Shown piece by piece: positions 51,034 through 60,606 of a DNA stretch of 64,000 nt. How positions within the stretch are numbered: position 1 is the stretch's first letter; each line of letters begins with the position of its first letter. The position numbers were made by a program, and so were the translations under genes. Under the pieces are notes generated by a model. That model was not told the DNA's origin. It searched no databases and saw nothing but the letters and a program-made list of their open reading frames with translations. Origin of the DNA: Thioglobus_B sp964403565 (lineage in GTDB: Bacteria > Pseudomonadota > Gammaproteobacteria > PS1 > Pseudothioglobaceae); NCBI GenBank assembly GCA_964403565.1, contig CAYOFV010000001.1:17103-81102 (forward strand). Direction: 5' to 3'.

Positions 51034-51792
51034 ATGGATATTTTATTCTCAACAAAGAAGATAATCTCCTTCTTTGTTGAGCCACTAGGGTTAATATTAA
51101 CCCTATCCCTTATTGGTTTATATTTTTTATATAAATCTGCTTACACAAAAGCTAAATATTTCTTAAGCACCTCTATATTGTTATTGCTTGTTTTTAGCTA
51201 CCCACCAGTCTCCAATAGTCTAATTAAACAATTAGAAAACAAATACCAAAAATACGATTATAACAATAATAATATTGAATATATCCATGTGTTAGGCAGT
51301 GGTCACCACGATAATCCAAAATGGCCTATATCTAGTCAAATTAGTAATACCAGCTTAAAAAGAACTATGGAGGGTATTAGTATTTTTAAGAAAATAAATA
51401 ATCCCAATTTAAAGTTAATTTTTACTGGATTTCCAGGATTTGGAAATCAAATATCTAATGCCGAGATAAATGCAAAAATTGCCAGAATTGCAAATATATC
51501 TAACAACAACTTAATTGTTAATGGCAATCCAAAAGACACTCAGGAAGAAGCTAAATTCGCCAAGTCAATTGTTGGAAGTAAACCATTTATACTAGTAACT
51601 TCAGTATCACACATGGACAGGGCAATAGAATTATTTACAAATATGGGTATGAACCCAATTGCTGCTCCGACAGAATTTAAGAAAAGTGCAAAGGTAGAAT
51701 GGTTGTCTGCCCCAAGTATATCGTCTATCAAAAAATCAAAAAATATAATCCATGAGTTCTTAGGTGGGGTATGGGCTTATATAGTTAAATAA
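51034..51792 (+). CDS. ElyC/YdcF-type DUF218 membrane protein
   Basis: 252 residues. Two N-terminal membrane spans (about 10-32 and 38-58, LGLILTLSLIGLYFLY and STSILLLLVFSY), then a DUF218 domain: IEYIHVLGSGHH, LIFTGFPGFGNQISNAE, NPKDTQEEAKFAKS and SVSHMDRAIELFTNMG. E. coli ElyC with this layout affects envelope biogenesis and peptidoglycan assembly at low temperature. Biochemical activity is unknown. It forms a two-gene unit with dapD that ends in a strong terminator. Confidence 0.82.
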   Translation: MDILFSTKKIISFFVEPLGLILTLSLIGLYFLYKSAYTKAKYFLSTSILLLLVFSYPPVSNSLIKQLENKYQKYDYNNNNIEYIHVLGSGHHDNPKWPISSQISNTSLKRTMEGISIFKKINNPNLKLIFTGFPGFGNQISNAEINAKIARIANISNNNLIVNGNPKDTQEEAKFAKSIVGSKPFILVTSVSHMDRAIELFTNMGMNPIAAPTEFKKSAKVEWLSAPSISSIKKSKNIIHEFLGGVWAYIVK

Positions 51793-51797
51793 AAACC

Positions 51798-51826
51798 AAA
51801 AAACCCGCCTTTCGGCGGGTTTTTTC
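51798..51826. terminator. Strong terminator behind dapD-elyC
   Basis: AACCCGCC-TTTC-GGCGGGTT hairpin with A- and T-runs; bidirectional, also serving the convergent small membrane protein gene. Confidence 0.9.
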
Positions 51827-51843
51827 TAGATATATGTATCTAA

Positions 51844-52074
51844 CTAGTTACGTGTAAACAATGCATAAATAACAGCTACCGCTGCTAAGCCTACCAAACC
51901 ATGCGATCCAAGACTAGCGACTATACCAGTAATAGTGCCGATTACATCGCCACCAATAAATGGTACGCCAGCTGCGCCTGTACCGAAGATCACTTGAACA
52001 ACAATTGCTAAAGCGATTAAGGCAATACCTGCCTCAGTTAGTTTTTTGATTGTACCGATAACAGTATCAAACAT
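51844..52074 (-). CDS. Small hydrophobic membrane protein, unknown
   Basis: 76 residues with two membrane helices (about 14-34, AGIALIALAIVVQVIFG, and 49-72, VASLGSHGLVGLAAVAVIYALF) joined by a Gly-rich loop (GTGAAGVPFIGGDVIG). No signal cleavage site. I recognise no family; the shape recalls phage coat proteins or small marine membrane proteins, without evidence for either. The RBS GAGGGGAAAAT, a TTGACA promoter and a tight terminator suggest high expression. It is a single-gene unit. Confidence 0.72.
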   Translation of the reverse strand: MFDTVIGTIKKLTEAGIALIALAIVVQVIFGTGAAGVPFIGGDVIGTITGIVASLGSHGLVGLAAVAVIYALFTRN

Positions 52075-52125
52075 ATTTTCCCCTCTTTAGTTATAAAAAC
52101 CCCAATATCGCTATTGGTTATTAAC

Positions 52126-52153
52126 TTTTTACCCCATTAAATATATTTGTCAA
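52126..52153 (-). promoter_or_regulatory. Sigma-70 promoter of the small membrane protein gene
   Basis: Perfect -35 TTGACA (52148-52153, minus strand), 16-nt spacer, TAAAAA as -10 (52126-52131). The leader includes a CCAATA/TATTGG hairpin (52102-52117). Confidence 0.6.
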
Positions 52154-52238
52154 GTATTTTTTAGTAAAAATAATACATTTTTTTGAAAAAATACTAAAAA
52201 ATTAGTAAAAAGTTGTATTATTACAACAGAGAAAAGCC

Positions 52239-53081
52239 TTATATAGCAACAGATATCGCAATTCCGATAAAAATTACCATACCGATATAATTATTGTGCA
52301 AAAAAGCATGAAAACATGCAGATTTTTCACGTTTTTTAAGCAAAAACTGATGATAAACCATTAAAAATGCACTAATAATCAATGAAATATCATAAAAAAT
52401 TGATAAATTAAAGATTTTTCCAATTTTTAATAGCAAAAACATTAATAAAACTTGCAATATTCCAATAATAAGCTTATCAAACTTGGCAAATAAAATTGCA
52501 GTAGACTTAACTCCTGTCTTAATATCTTCATCTCTATCGACCATAGCATACATTGTGTCATACGCAACAGTCCATACAACAGTTGCAGCAAAAATAAACC
52601 ACGCTGAATTTGGCACAGTATTGTTAGTTGCAGCAAATGCCATTGGCACACTCATGGCAAAAGCCAGGCCGAGAACAAACTGCGGAAGATGAGTCCAGCG
52701 CTTAGTGAATGGATATAAAGTAGCTAAAAATGCAGCAATAAATGCAAGTTTAATAGTTAGTAAGTTAGTAAACGTTACTAAAACAAAGGCTGTAATAATT
52801 AATACAGCAAATAACTTAAGGGCATTTTTTGCCGAAACTTCTCCTGAAGTTATAGGTCTTAATTCAGTTCTTTTAATATGTCTATCAATATCTCTATCCG
52901 CATAATCGTTTATTACACATCCTGCAGAGCGCATAAGAGCAACACCTAAGATAAAGATAATCAGCAAATCGATTCTTGGAAAACCATCCGCAGCCAAAAA
53001 TAATGCCCATAATGTTGGCCATAACAATAGGTAAATACCAATTGGCTTATCAAGGCGCATTAAACGAAAATATGGATTCAT
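52239..53081 (-). CDS. ubiA: 4-hydroxybenzoate octaprenyltransferase
   Basis: Membrane prenyltransferase of ubiquinone synthesis, 280 residues with about eight spans. The two Asp-rich motifs NDYADRDID (near 57-65) and DTMYAMVDRDED are complete; RLDKPIGIYLLLWPTLWAL starts the family signature. It makes the quinone that receives electrons from AprM and feeds cbb3-linked respiration. It overlaps the RluC-type gene by 4 bp. Confidence 0.95.
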   Translation of the reverse strand: MNPYFRLMRLDKPIGIYLLLWPTLWALFLAADGFPRIDLLIIFILGVALMRSAGCVINDYADRDIDRHIKRTELRPITSGEVSAKNALKLFAVLIITAFVLVTFTNLLTIKLAFIAAFLATLYPFTKRWTHLPQFVLGLAFAMSVPMAFAATNNTVPNSAWFIFAATVVWTVAYDTMYAMVDRDEDIKTGVKSTAILFAKFDKLIIGILQVLLMFLLLKIGKIFNLSIFYDISLIISAFLMVYHQFLLKKREKSACFHAFLHNNYIGMVIFIGIAISVAI

Positions 53082-53989
53082 AACTTATCGATAAACTCTT
53101 GTAGTTCTATTGATAGTGGGGCAGATACTTTTTGTAATTCACCTGTGGTTGGGTTGGTGAATTGCAGCTCACTTGCGTGCAAAAATAATCTAGCAAGGCC
53201 TTTTGCTTTTATCTTTTGGTTAAAAATCTTATCGCCATATTTTTCATCACCTGCTAGCTCATGACCAGCATGCTTGGCATGCGCTCTGATTTGATGCATA
53301 CGTCCTGTTTCAATAACCACGTCAACTAATGATGCACTAAAATCATCACTTTCAAAATTCTTAAGCGGATGGAAATGACTAATAGATTCCTTGCCTTTAG
53401 AGTCAACTACTACCATTCTTGAGTTTTGATACAGTGGTGCATCAATAGTATGAGCTTTTTTACTCCAGGAATTTTTAACAAGCGCTGTATAACGCTTATG
53501 CATTTGATGCTGAGTTAATTGCTCATGTAGATTTTTTAAAACAGATCTTTTTTTTGCGATAAGCAATACGCCTGAAGTTGCACGATCAATTCTATGTACC
53601 AACTCTAATGGTCGATTGTATATTTGTCTTAAAGCTTCAATAGCTCCAATATTTACACCGCTTCCGCCATGAACTGCAAGACCACTTGGCTTATTAATCA
53701 CTAATACACCCTTATCTTCATAAAGAATAGAGTCTTTTAAAACCTTATTAAGGCTATCTGATACATTGGTTTGAGTTTTTTCAGCAACACGTACAGGAGG
53801 TATGCGCACAACATCTCCAATCTTCAGTTTATAGTCAGCTTTCTTTCTGCCTTTATTAACACGCACCTCGCCCTTTCTTACAATACGATAGATGTGTGAC
53901 TTTGGCACACCTTTAAGATGCTTTAATAAATAATTATCAAGTCTTTGATTTTCAGCTTCTTCACCAATTGTCTGATATTTAACTGCCAC
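53078..53989 (-). CDS. rluC: Ribosomal large subunit pseudouridine synthase (RluC-type)
   Basis: 303 residues. N-terminal S4 RNA-binding domain (QRLDNYLLKHL, HIYRIVRKGEVRVNKGR) and the RluA-family catalytic domain with LVHRIDRATSGVLLIAKK (catalytic Asp in HRID), IETGRMHQIRAH and HELAGDEKYG. RluC modifies U955, U2504 and U2580 of 23S rRNA in E. coli; RluD is similar, so the exact target is inferred. Between tatD (3 bp) and ubiA. Confidence 0.88.
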   Translation of the reverse strand: MAVKYQTIGEEAENQRLDNYLLKHLKGVPKSHIYRIVRKGEVRVNKGRKKADYKLKIGDVVRIPPVRVAEKTQTNVSDSLNKVLKDSILYEDKGVLVINKPSGLAVHGGSGVNIGAIEALRQIYNRPLELVHRIDRATSGVLLIAKKRSVLKNLHEQLTQHQMHKRYTALVKNSWSKKAHTIDAPLYQNSRMVVVDSKGKESISHFHPLKNFESDDFSASLVDVVIETGRMHQIRAHAKHAGHELAGDEKYGDKIFNQKIKAKGLARLFLHASELQFTNPTTGELQKVSAPLSIELQEFIDKL

Positions 53990-53992
53990 TAC

Positions 53993-54763
53993 TTACACTC
54001 CAAACAGCTGGTGAAAATTATCTGTAGTGATGCCTGCAACTTGATCAATGCTTTTATTATGCAACTTTGCAATTTGTTCTACAACATAATATGTATATGC
54101 AGGTGAGTTTGGCTTACCGCGATAAGGCACAGGAGTTAAATAAGGCGAATCCGTCTCCACCAATATACGATCAAGCGGTACTTTTTTTGCAACTTCTCGC
54201 AAACTATCTGCACTTTTAAAAGTAACAATTCCAGAAAAAGATATATAAAACCCCATGTCTAATGCGGCTTTTGCTGTATCCCAATCTTCAGCAAAACAAT
54301 GCATAACTCCAGATTGTGCATTTTCTTCTTGCATTATTTTCAATGTGTCATCTTTAGCATCACGGGTATGCACAATTATTGGTTTTGCAGATTTTTCAGC
54401 TGCTCTGATATGGTTTCTAAATCTTTCACGTTGCCAGTTAGCGTCGTCTTTATCAATATGAAAATAATCTAGTCCAGTCTCTCCAATAGCGATAATTTTC
54501 TCATGTTGAGCTAAAGCTACCAATTCATCAATACTAGGATCCTTGCCTTTGGTTTCTGTTGGATGCACTCCAACAGATGCATAAATATTTTCAAAATTTT
54601 CAGCAAGGTTTAAAACAGAATTAAAATTTTCTAGATCAATACAAACACATAAAAACTTATCTACCGATAACTCTTTAGCATGAGACAACATAGACTCAAT
54701 ACTGCCGCCAAAATTAGCAAGATCGACTCTATCAATATGGCAATGTGAATCAACTATATGCAC
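53993..54763 (-). CDS. TatD-family metal-dependent hydrolase (YcfH-like)
   Basis: 256 residues, an amidohydrolase-fold DNase-type protein. Metal ligands: VDSHCHID with its two His, GETGLDYF with Glu, HTRDA with His, GVMHCF with His, and ETDSPYLTP with the terminal Asp. TatD-family members have 3'-5' exonuclease or D-tyrosyl deacylase-like functions; the specific substrate is unknown. Its start is adjacent to the AsmA-like gene (no gap). Confidence 0.88.
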   Translation of the reverse strand: MHIVDSHCHIDRVDLANFGGSIESMLSHAKELSVDKFLCVCIDLENFNSVLNLAENFENIYASVGVHPTETKGKDPSIDELVALAQHEKIIAIGETGLDYFHIDKDDANWQRERFRNHIRAAEKSAKPIIVHTRDAKDDTLKIMQEENAQSGVMHCFAEDWDTAKAALDMGFYISFSGIVTFKSADSLREVAKKVPLDRILVETDSPYLTPVPYRGKPNSPAYTYYVVEQIAKLHNKSIDQVAGITTDNFHQLFGV

Positions 54764-55519
54764 CTATAACCCCAATTTTTTTAACCAATTTTTGGCTTTA
54801 TCGCCAAGCTTGCCTTCTAATTCTTTTACTTCTGACTCTAGTTGCTTGCGAATGCCAGCTTTTATTCTATCTTCTGTTAATTCAAGCCCTTGTTTTTCCA
54901 CTTCTTTTTGTACTCTATTAAGCACAATGCGCATAAGCTCAATACCCACCTGATCAACAGGTACTCCAATACTGCCACCAAAATTCCTAATTATAATATT
55001 TGGCATATTGATAGTATCTACTAAAAACTCTGTATCAATATGTATTTGTGTATTGATAAATTCCAAATCGTTAATAGCAACCCTTGTATTGCTAGTGGCT
55101 TTTGGTTTTGTTACGCTTTGATTTGAGTTTGTATTGCCTGAGTTTCTATTGGTTTTATTTTCTAATTTTTTAAATAACTCAACCAGATTAACCTTATTAG
55201 CATTTTGTTCTAAAGTAAACACAAAACCATCAAAGACTAAAGAGTCAATAATAATTAAATCATCATCTCTGCTAGCTACAATTAAATCGATATGATTTAA
55301 ACTAAAAGCATTTTTATTTTTAAACTCATTGGTATTTTTAACATTAATAAAATCTATATTGACTTTACCATCTATAAAATCTGTTCTAACATCACTAATC
55401 TCAACCTTGGTTTTAAGCATATCTGCAGCAATGACCTCAAGGAAATATTTAGCAATATTGTCAAATGCAAATAAAAGAGAGGCAAATATTGCCAATAATA
55501 AATACAGAAGTTTTTTCAT
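54764..55519 (-). CDS. AsmA-like inner-membrane protein
   Basis: 251 residues. One N-terminal span (about 4-24, LLYLLLAIFASLLFAFDNIA) then a periplasmic part beginning FIDGKVNIDFINVKN, a pattern of AsmA/TamB/DUF748-type proteins (VNIDFINVKNTNEF..IDLIVASRDDDLIIIDSLVFDG in pieces). A low-complexity linker near 120-140 is rich in Asn, Ser and Thr. The C-terminal part is helical and charged. Such proteins shape lipid traffic between membranes; that role is inference here. It ends 0 bp from tatD and starts 2 bp after the rsmG stop. Confidence 0.62.
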   Translation of the reverse strand: MKKLLYLLLAIFASLLFAFDNIAKYFLEVIAADMLKTKVEISDVRTDFIDGKVNIDFINVKNTNEFKNKNAFSLNHIDLIVASRDDDLIIIDSLVFDGFVFTLEQNANKVNLVELFKKLENKTNRNSGNTNSNQSVTKPKATSNTRVAINDLEFINTQIHIDTEFLVDTINMPNIIIRNFGGSIGVPVDQVGIELMRIVLNRVQKEVEKQGLELTEDRIKAGIRKQLESEVKELEGKLGDKAKNWLKKLGL

Positions 55520-55521
55520 AT

Positions 55522-56133
55522 TTAACTTGGTATAACCTCTAACAAAAATCTAGAGTCTGATACATGTGGAACACTAAGACGATGTGATTTAATATTAACA
55601 CCATCAAGACTCTCGTTATTAAAGTTATCACCCTTCATTAATAAATAAACGCCATTATCACACAACAGGTGTTTTGTAAGTTTTAGGGTTTTATCAACCT
55701 GTGCAAAAGCTCTAGAGGTTATCTGCATAAAGCACTCATCTACTTGATATTCTTCAACTCTAGTATTTACAACCTCTAAATTATTAAGCTCTAGCTGAGT
55801 CTTAGCAAACTGCATGAATCTGCATTTTTTCCCCACACCATCTAAAACAGTTACTGATAATTCTGGCTTCATAATACTTATTACTACTCCTGGAAGTCCA
55901 GCACCGCTTCCAACATCAAGCAATTTTCCATTGCCAATATAATTAATAATCGACAAGCTATCTAATAAATGTTTATTAATGCCTTCATTAATTGATCGAA
56001 TCGCACTAAGATTGTAAGTCTTATTCCACTTAATAATCAACTCTAGATACTTTATCAAATTAGAACTTTGACTACTACTAAGGCTAACACCCATTTGCTT
56101 AGCACCATCTATAAGTAAACTAGCACTATCCAT
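55522..56133 (-). CDS. rsmG: 16S rRNA m7G527 methyltransferase
   Basis: 203 residues. SAM-binding motif LLDVGSGAGLPGVVISI; also KWNKTYNLSAIRS and ITSRAFAQVDK, the family hallmarks. Methylates N7 of G527 in 16S rRNA. It overlaps the mnmG stop by 8 bp; the mnmG-rsmG order is the classic gidA-gidB pair. parA-parB often follow near the origin, but here an AsmA-like gene follows, so origin proximity is not shown. Confidence 0.95.
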   Translation of the reverse strand: MDSASLLIDGAKQMGVSLSSSQSSNLIKYLELIIKWNKTYNLSAIRSINEGINKHLLDSLSIINYIGNGKLLDVGSGAGLPGVVISIMKPELSVTVLDGVGKKCRFMQFAKTQLELNNLEVVNTRVEEYQVDECFMQITSRAFAQVDKTLKLTKHLLCDNGVYLLMKGDNFNNESLDGVNIKSHRLSVPHVSDSRFLLEVIPS

Positions 56134-57994
56134 TGTTTTTATAAGTTTTTAAATAAACAAGCAATATAGATATTGATGCAGGGGTTACACCCTGAATGCG
56201 CGATGCTTGGCCAATTGTATCTGGCATATGTTGAGTTAGTTTTTGCCTAACTTCGCTTGATAAGGCTTTGATAGCAGAGTAGTCCATACCATCTGGAAGC
56301 TTGGTATCTTCATTCCTACGATATTTTTCAATCTCATCCATTTGTCGTTTAATATAGCCAGCGTACTTAACTTGATTCTCAACCTGATCAGCAATTATCT
56401 TGTTATCAACAAATGGCTCACCACTTTTAATTTTGCTTAGCAATTTATAATCAACCTTTGGTCTTTTAAGTAGCGACTCTAATGAATACTCATGATTAAG
56501 TTTAGTGCCCAACACTTCTGCAGCTTGCGCATCTTCTGCCTGAATCCAGACATCTTTTAATCTTTGTTTTTCTTTTTTAACTGCAGAATATTTATTCTCA
56601 AATATAGTCCAACGCTTATTATCGATAAGCCCCAATTCTCTAGCAATAGGCGTTAATCTCTCGTCAGCATTGTCTTCTCGAAGCAATAATCTATACTCAG
56701 CTCTTGAAGTAAACATACGGTAAGGCTCACTTGTGCCTTTAGTGATTAAATCATCAACCATTACTCCAATATATGACTCATCACGCTTTGGCAAGTATGG
56801 TTCTCTTTCTAAAAAAGCACATGCTGCGTTAATGCCAGCAAGCATTCCTTGTGCTGCAGCTTCTTCATAGCCAGTAGTTCCATTAATTTGCCCAGCGAAA
56901 TACAATCCTGATATTTTTTTAACTTCAAGAGTTTGTTTTAAACCTCTAGGGTCAAAAAAGTCATACTCAATTGCATAACCTGGTCGCACAATATGAGCGT
57001 TTTCAAAGCCTTTAATTGAATGAATAAAATCTTCTTGAGTTGCATATGGCAATGATGTCGAAACACCATTTGGATACACTTCATTAGTATTTAATCCCTC
57101 TGGCTCAACAAATATTTGATGTGAATCTCTATCTGAGAAACGCACCACTTTATCTTCAATCGAAGGACAATATCTTGGACCAATACCTTCAATATTACCG
57201 GTATACATTGGCGAATTTTTAAGCCCTGCACGAATAAAATCATGAGTTTTTTCATTAGTATGAGTAATAAAGCAAGGTATTTGCTCAGGATGATCGCTAA
57301 CCTTACCCATAAAAGAAAAACTTGGAAGTGGAGTGTCTCCAGGCTGTTCTTGCATTATTGAATAATCAAGTGTTCTGCCATCTAACCTTGGTGGTGTTCC
57401 GGTCTTCAATCTACCAACACCCAGGTCATATTCTCTTAGTCTTTTTGCTAAAGCGTTAGATGGCGCATCACCAGCACGACCACCAGAATAATTAGCTTGA
57501 CCAATATGAATAACACCGCCTAAAAAAGTCCCAGAAGTAAGGATAACTTTATCAGCAGTAAAAGTTAAACCCATTTGCGTAACCACGCCTTTAACTACAT
57601 CATTTTCAATAATTACATCATCAACTGCTTGTTGAAATAAATCAAGATTAGCTTGATTTTCTAATGCATGACGTATTGCAGCCTTATAAAGCACTCTATC
57701 TGCTTGAGCTCTTGTTGCCCGCACTGCAGGACCTTTTGATGCGTTAAGTGTTCTAAATTGAATTCCGGAGCGATCAATCGCCTTGGCCATTACTCCACCC
57801 ATAGCATCAATCTCTTTTACCAAATGCCCTTTACCAATCCCGCCTATTGCAGGGTTACAGCTCATTTGCCCAAGAGTTTCAATATTGTGAGTAATTAATA
57901 GGGTTTTAACACCCATACGTGCAGGAGCTAAGGCAGCCTCAGTTCCAGCATGACCTCCGCCAATTACAATAACCGAATAATGTTTAGAATCCAA
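56126..57994 (-). CDS. mnmG: tRNA uridine-5-carboxymethylaminomethyl enzyme MnmG (GidA)
   Basis: FAD/NADH enzyme that with MnmE modifies U34 of certain tRNAs. 622 residues. FAD loop VIGGGHAGTEAALAPARMG; SCNPAIGGIGKGHLVKE; RGPAVRATRAQADR-type segment (KGPAVRATRAQADR); Cys of the CIT region near 253 (IPCFITHTN), TGYEEAAAQGMLAG; the C-terminal helical domain is complete. Overlaps rsmG by 8 bp. A terminator of the fba side lies just upstream. Confidence 0.97.
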   Translation of the reverse strand: MDSKHYSVIVIGGGHAGTEAALAPARMGVKTLLITHNIETLGQMSCNPAIGGIGKGHLVKEIDAMGGVMAKAIDRSGIQFRTLNASKGPAVRATRAQADRVLYKAAIRHALENQANLDLFQQAVDDVIIENDVVKGVVTQMGLTFTADKVILTSGTFLGGVIHIGQANYSGGRAGDAPSNALAKRLREYDLGVGRLKTGTPPRLDGRTLDYSIMQEQPGDTPLPSFSFMGKVSDHPEQIPCFITHTNEKTHDFIRAGLKNSPMYTGNIEGIGPRYCPSIEDKVVRFSDRDSHQIFVEPEGLNTNEVYPNGVSTSLPYATQEDFIHSIKGFENAHIVRPGYAIEYDFFDPRGLKQTLEVKKISGLYFAGQINGTTGYEEAAAQGMLAGINAACAFLEREPYLPKRDESYIGVMVDDLITKGTSEPYRMFTSRAEYRLLLREDNADERLTPIARELGLIDNKRWTIFENKYSAVKKEKQRLKDVWIQAEDAQAAEVLGTKLNHEYSLESLLKRPKVDYKLLSKIKSGEPFVDNKIIADQVENQVKYAGYIKRQMDEIEKYRRNEDTKLPDGMDYSAIKALSSEVRQKLTQHMPDTIGQASRIQGVTPASISILLVYLKTYKNNG

Positions 57995-58010
57995 TTTACA
58001 ATCCTTAACT

Positions 58011-58040
58011 AAAAAAGGCTCGTTAATACGAGCCTTTTTT
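58011..58040. terminator. Terminator behind fba
   Basis: AGGCTCG-TTAATA-CGAGCCT hairpin with A6 and T6 flanks, 18 nt after the fba stop on the minus strand and in front of mnmG. Confidence 0.9.
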
Positions 58041-58057
58041 ATTATAGATGCTCAGCT

Positions 58058-59119
58058 TTACTTAACGTTTGCGTCAAGCTCGCCTGCAGCGTATTTCTGA
58101 CTCATAACATCTAATGAAGACACATTGATTTTATCAGCGTTACCAGCTGAACCAAACGCTTCAAAACGAGCCGCACAAATATCACTCATAGCATTTGTTG
58201 CTTCTTTTAGGAATTTACGTGGATCAAAGTTTGAAGGGTTGTCAACTAAGTGGCGACGTACCGCACCTGTTGATGCCATACGTAAGTCAGTATCAATATT
58301 AACTTTACGCACACCATTCTTAATACCTTCTTGAATCTCTTCAACCGGTACACCGTAAGTTTGACCCATGTCACCACCAAAGTCATTGATAATCTTTAAC
58401 CAGTCTTGCGGAACTGAAGAAGAACCGTGCATTACTAAGTGAGTATTTGGTAAGCGCTCATGAATTTCCTTAATACGGTCAATACGTAAGATTTCACCTG
58501 TAGGCTCTTGAGTAAATTTGTATGCACCATGAGAAGTACCAATTGCAATTGCTAAAGCATCTACATTAGTTGCTTTTACGAAATCAGCAGCTTCTTCAAC
58601 TGAAGTTAATAGCATATCAAGATCAAGTTTGCCTTCAGCACCGTGACCATCTTCTTCACCCATCTCACCAGTTTCTAATGAACCTAGACAACCTAGTTCA
58701 CCTTCTACAGATACACCACCAGCGTGTGCCATTTTCACAACTTCTTTAGTTACAGCAACATTGTACTCAAAGCTAGATGGAGTTTTACAATCTGCTTCTA
58801 AAGAACCGTCCATCATTACTGATGAAAAACCTGATTGAATTGAACGTAAGCAAACACCTGGCTCGCTACCGTGATCCTGGTGCATTACCACTGGAATATG
58901 TGGATACATTTCAGTTGCAGCTGAAATTAGGTGACGTAAGAACGGCTCACCTGCATAACCTCTAGCACCAGCAGAACCCTGCATGATTACTGGAGAGTTG
59001 GTTTTGTCTGCAGCTTCCATAATTGCATGAACCTGCTCCATATTGTTTACGTTAAACGCTGGCATACCATAACCGTTTTCTGCCGCGTGATCTAGTAATT
59101 CTCTTAATGAAATTATCAT
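58058..59119 (-). CDS. fba: Class II fructose-bisphosphate aldolase (Calvin-type)
   Basis: 353 residues, zinc-dependent. PAFNVNNMEQVHAIMEAA, VVMHQDHGSEPG with the catalytic Asp and zinc His, VEGELGCLGSLE, MHGSSSVPQDW and GVRKVNIDTDLRMA fit the CbbA-type class II subgroup. In an autotroph it makes fructose 1,6-bisphosphate and sedoheptulose 1,7-bisphosphate, the substrates of the reversed PPi-PFK reaction. Last gene of the tkt-gap-pgk-pyk-fba series, 35 bp behind pyk. Confidence 0.95.
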   Translation of the reverse strand: MIISLRELLDHAAENGYGMPAFNVNNMEQVHAIMEAADKTNSPVIMQGSAGARGYAGEPFLRHLISAATEMYPHIPVVMHQDHGSEPGVCLRSIQSGFSSVMMDGSLEADCKTPSSFEYNVAVTKEVVKMAHAGGVSVEGELGCLGSLETGEMGEEDGHGAEGKLDLDMLLTSVEEAADFVKATNVDALAIAIGTSHGAYKFTQEPTGEILRIDRIKEIHERLPNTHLVMHGSSSVPQDWLKIINDFGGDMGQTYGVPVEEIQEGIKNGVRKVNIDTDLRMASTGAVRRHLVDNPSNFDPRKFLKEATNAMSDICAARFEAFGSAGNADKINVSSLDVMSQKYAAGELDANVK

Positions 59120-59154
59120 CTTGTTTCTCCTATCTTTACTATTTACTAATTTAA

Positions 59155-60603
59155 TTAATAATCAGAATCGCCCACATGAAGAATTTTCATCATATTGGTT
59201 CCACCTGATTTATCTTTATACATTCCTTTGGTTAATATTACCAAATCTCCATCTTTAACAATATTGTTATTTGTAAGTGCATTAACAACTGTTTCGTTTA
59301 CCTTATTCCACTCTGCATTTGAATCCTTCTCAATGCCACATGGATAAACACCACGATAAAGTGTTACTTTGCGCAAAGTCTCAACACAATCACTCATTGC
59401 AAAAATTGAAATATTTGAACTCATTCTTGACATCCACATTGCTGTTTTGCCTGTCTCAGTAAGCGCAGCAACAACTTTAACGCCTAAATGATTAGCTGCA
59501 TACATCGTACTCATTGCAATTGTTTCATCTATGCAAGTAAATTTTTCATGCAATCTATGATGCGAAGTTTTTGCAATTGGGTTTTTCTCAGCCTCTAGAC
59601 AAACTTCATGCATTGTCTTTACAGCATTCTGAGGAAACTCACCAGCTGCAGTTTCAGCTGAAAGCATTACCGCGTCAGTACCATCTAAAACAGCGTTAGC
59701 TACATCAAACACTTCTGCACGAGTAGGAATTGGGCTATGAATCATAGATTCAAGCATCTGCGTTGCAGTAATTACAATTCTGTCATTTGATCTTGCAAGT
59801 TTAATTAAACGCTTTTGCTGTGCTGGTAGTTGTGGATCACCGATTTCTACACCAAGATCTCCACGAGCAACCATAATGCCAGCAGATTCTTGAATAATAT
59901 CTGTAATAGTTTCATCATCTAACGATTCAGCACGCTCAATTTTAGAAATTACTCCAGCTTTTGACCCGGCTTTTGCTAATAGCGCTTTAGTCTCACGTAC
60001 ATCGTCACCATTTATTGGAAATGATAAAGCTACATAATCTGCTTTTGCTTTCGCAGCAGTTAAAATATCTTTTTTATCTTTTTCAGTAAGCGCATTTGCA
60101 GACAAGCCACCGCCACGCAAATTAATACCTTTCTTATCTGATAAAACACCAGCCTGAGTTACTACTGTATTAATTCTATTACCGTCAATATTTATAACCT
60201 CAAGTACAACCTTACCATCATCCAATAGTAGGATATTGCCCGGTTTAACTTCTTGAGGAAGAGTTTTGTAAGCTATACCGACTGCTTCTTGATCGCCAGA
60301 ATTTTCATCTAGATCAGCGTCAAGTGCAAAATTATCGCCATTACTAAGCTCAATTTTTTTACCGTCTTTAAATGAAGCAATACGAATCTTAGGGCCTTGA
60401 AGATCCATCAAAATACCAACATAATTATGACTACCTTTAGCCCAACCACGTACAGCTTTTACTCTTGATAGGTGCTCTTCTTCTGATCCGTGTGAAAAGT
60501 TAATACGCACAACATTAGCGCCAGCCTCTAGTACGCTTTCTAATACACCAGGCTTATCAGTTGCTGGACCTAATGTTGCTAATATTTTTGTTCTTCTAGG
60601 CAA
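59155..60603 (-). CDS. pyk: Pyruvate kinase
   Basis: 482 residues. KILATLGPATD at the N-terminus, VVRINFSHGS, GIMVARGDLGVEIG, the signature ISKIERAE and ITATQMLESM are visible; C-terminal regulatory domain present. Converts phosphoenolpyruvate plus ADP to pyruvate plus ATP. It follows pgk by 3 bp, so it is co-transcribed with it. Type II-like by length (no extra C-terminal extension). Confidence 0.96.
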   Translation of the reverse strand: MPRRTKILATLGPATDKPGVLESVLEAGANVVRINFSHGSEEEHLSRVKAVRGWAKGSHNYVGILMDLQGPKIRIASFKDGKKIELSNGDNFALDADLDENSGDQEAVGIAYKTLPQEVKPGNILLLDDGKVVLEVINIDGNRINTVVTQAGVLSDKKGINLRGGGLSANALTEKDKKDILTAAKAKADYVALSFPINGDDVRETKALLAKAGSKAGVISKIERAESLDDETITDIIQESAGIMVARGDLGVEIGDPQLPAQQKRLIKLARSNDRIVITATQMLESMIHSPIPTRAEVFDVANAVLDGTDAVMLSAETAAGEFPQNAVKTMHEVCLEAEKNPIAKTSHHRLHEKFTCIDETIAMSTMYAANHLGVKVVAALTETGKTAMWMSRMSSNISIFAMSDCVETLRKVTLYRGVYPCGIEKDSNAEWNKVNETVVNALTNNNIVKDGDLVILTKGMYKDKSGGTNMMKILHVGDSDY

Positions 60604-60606
60604 GTC

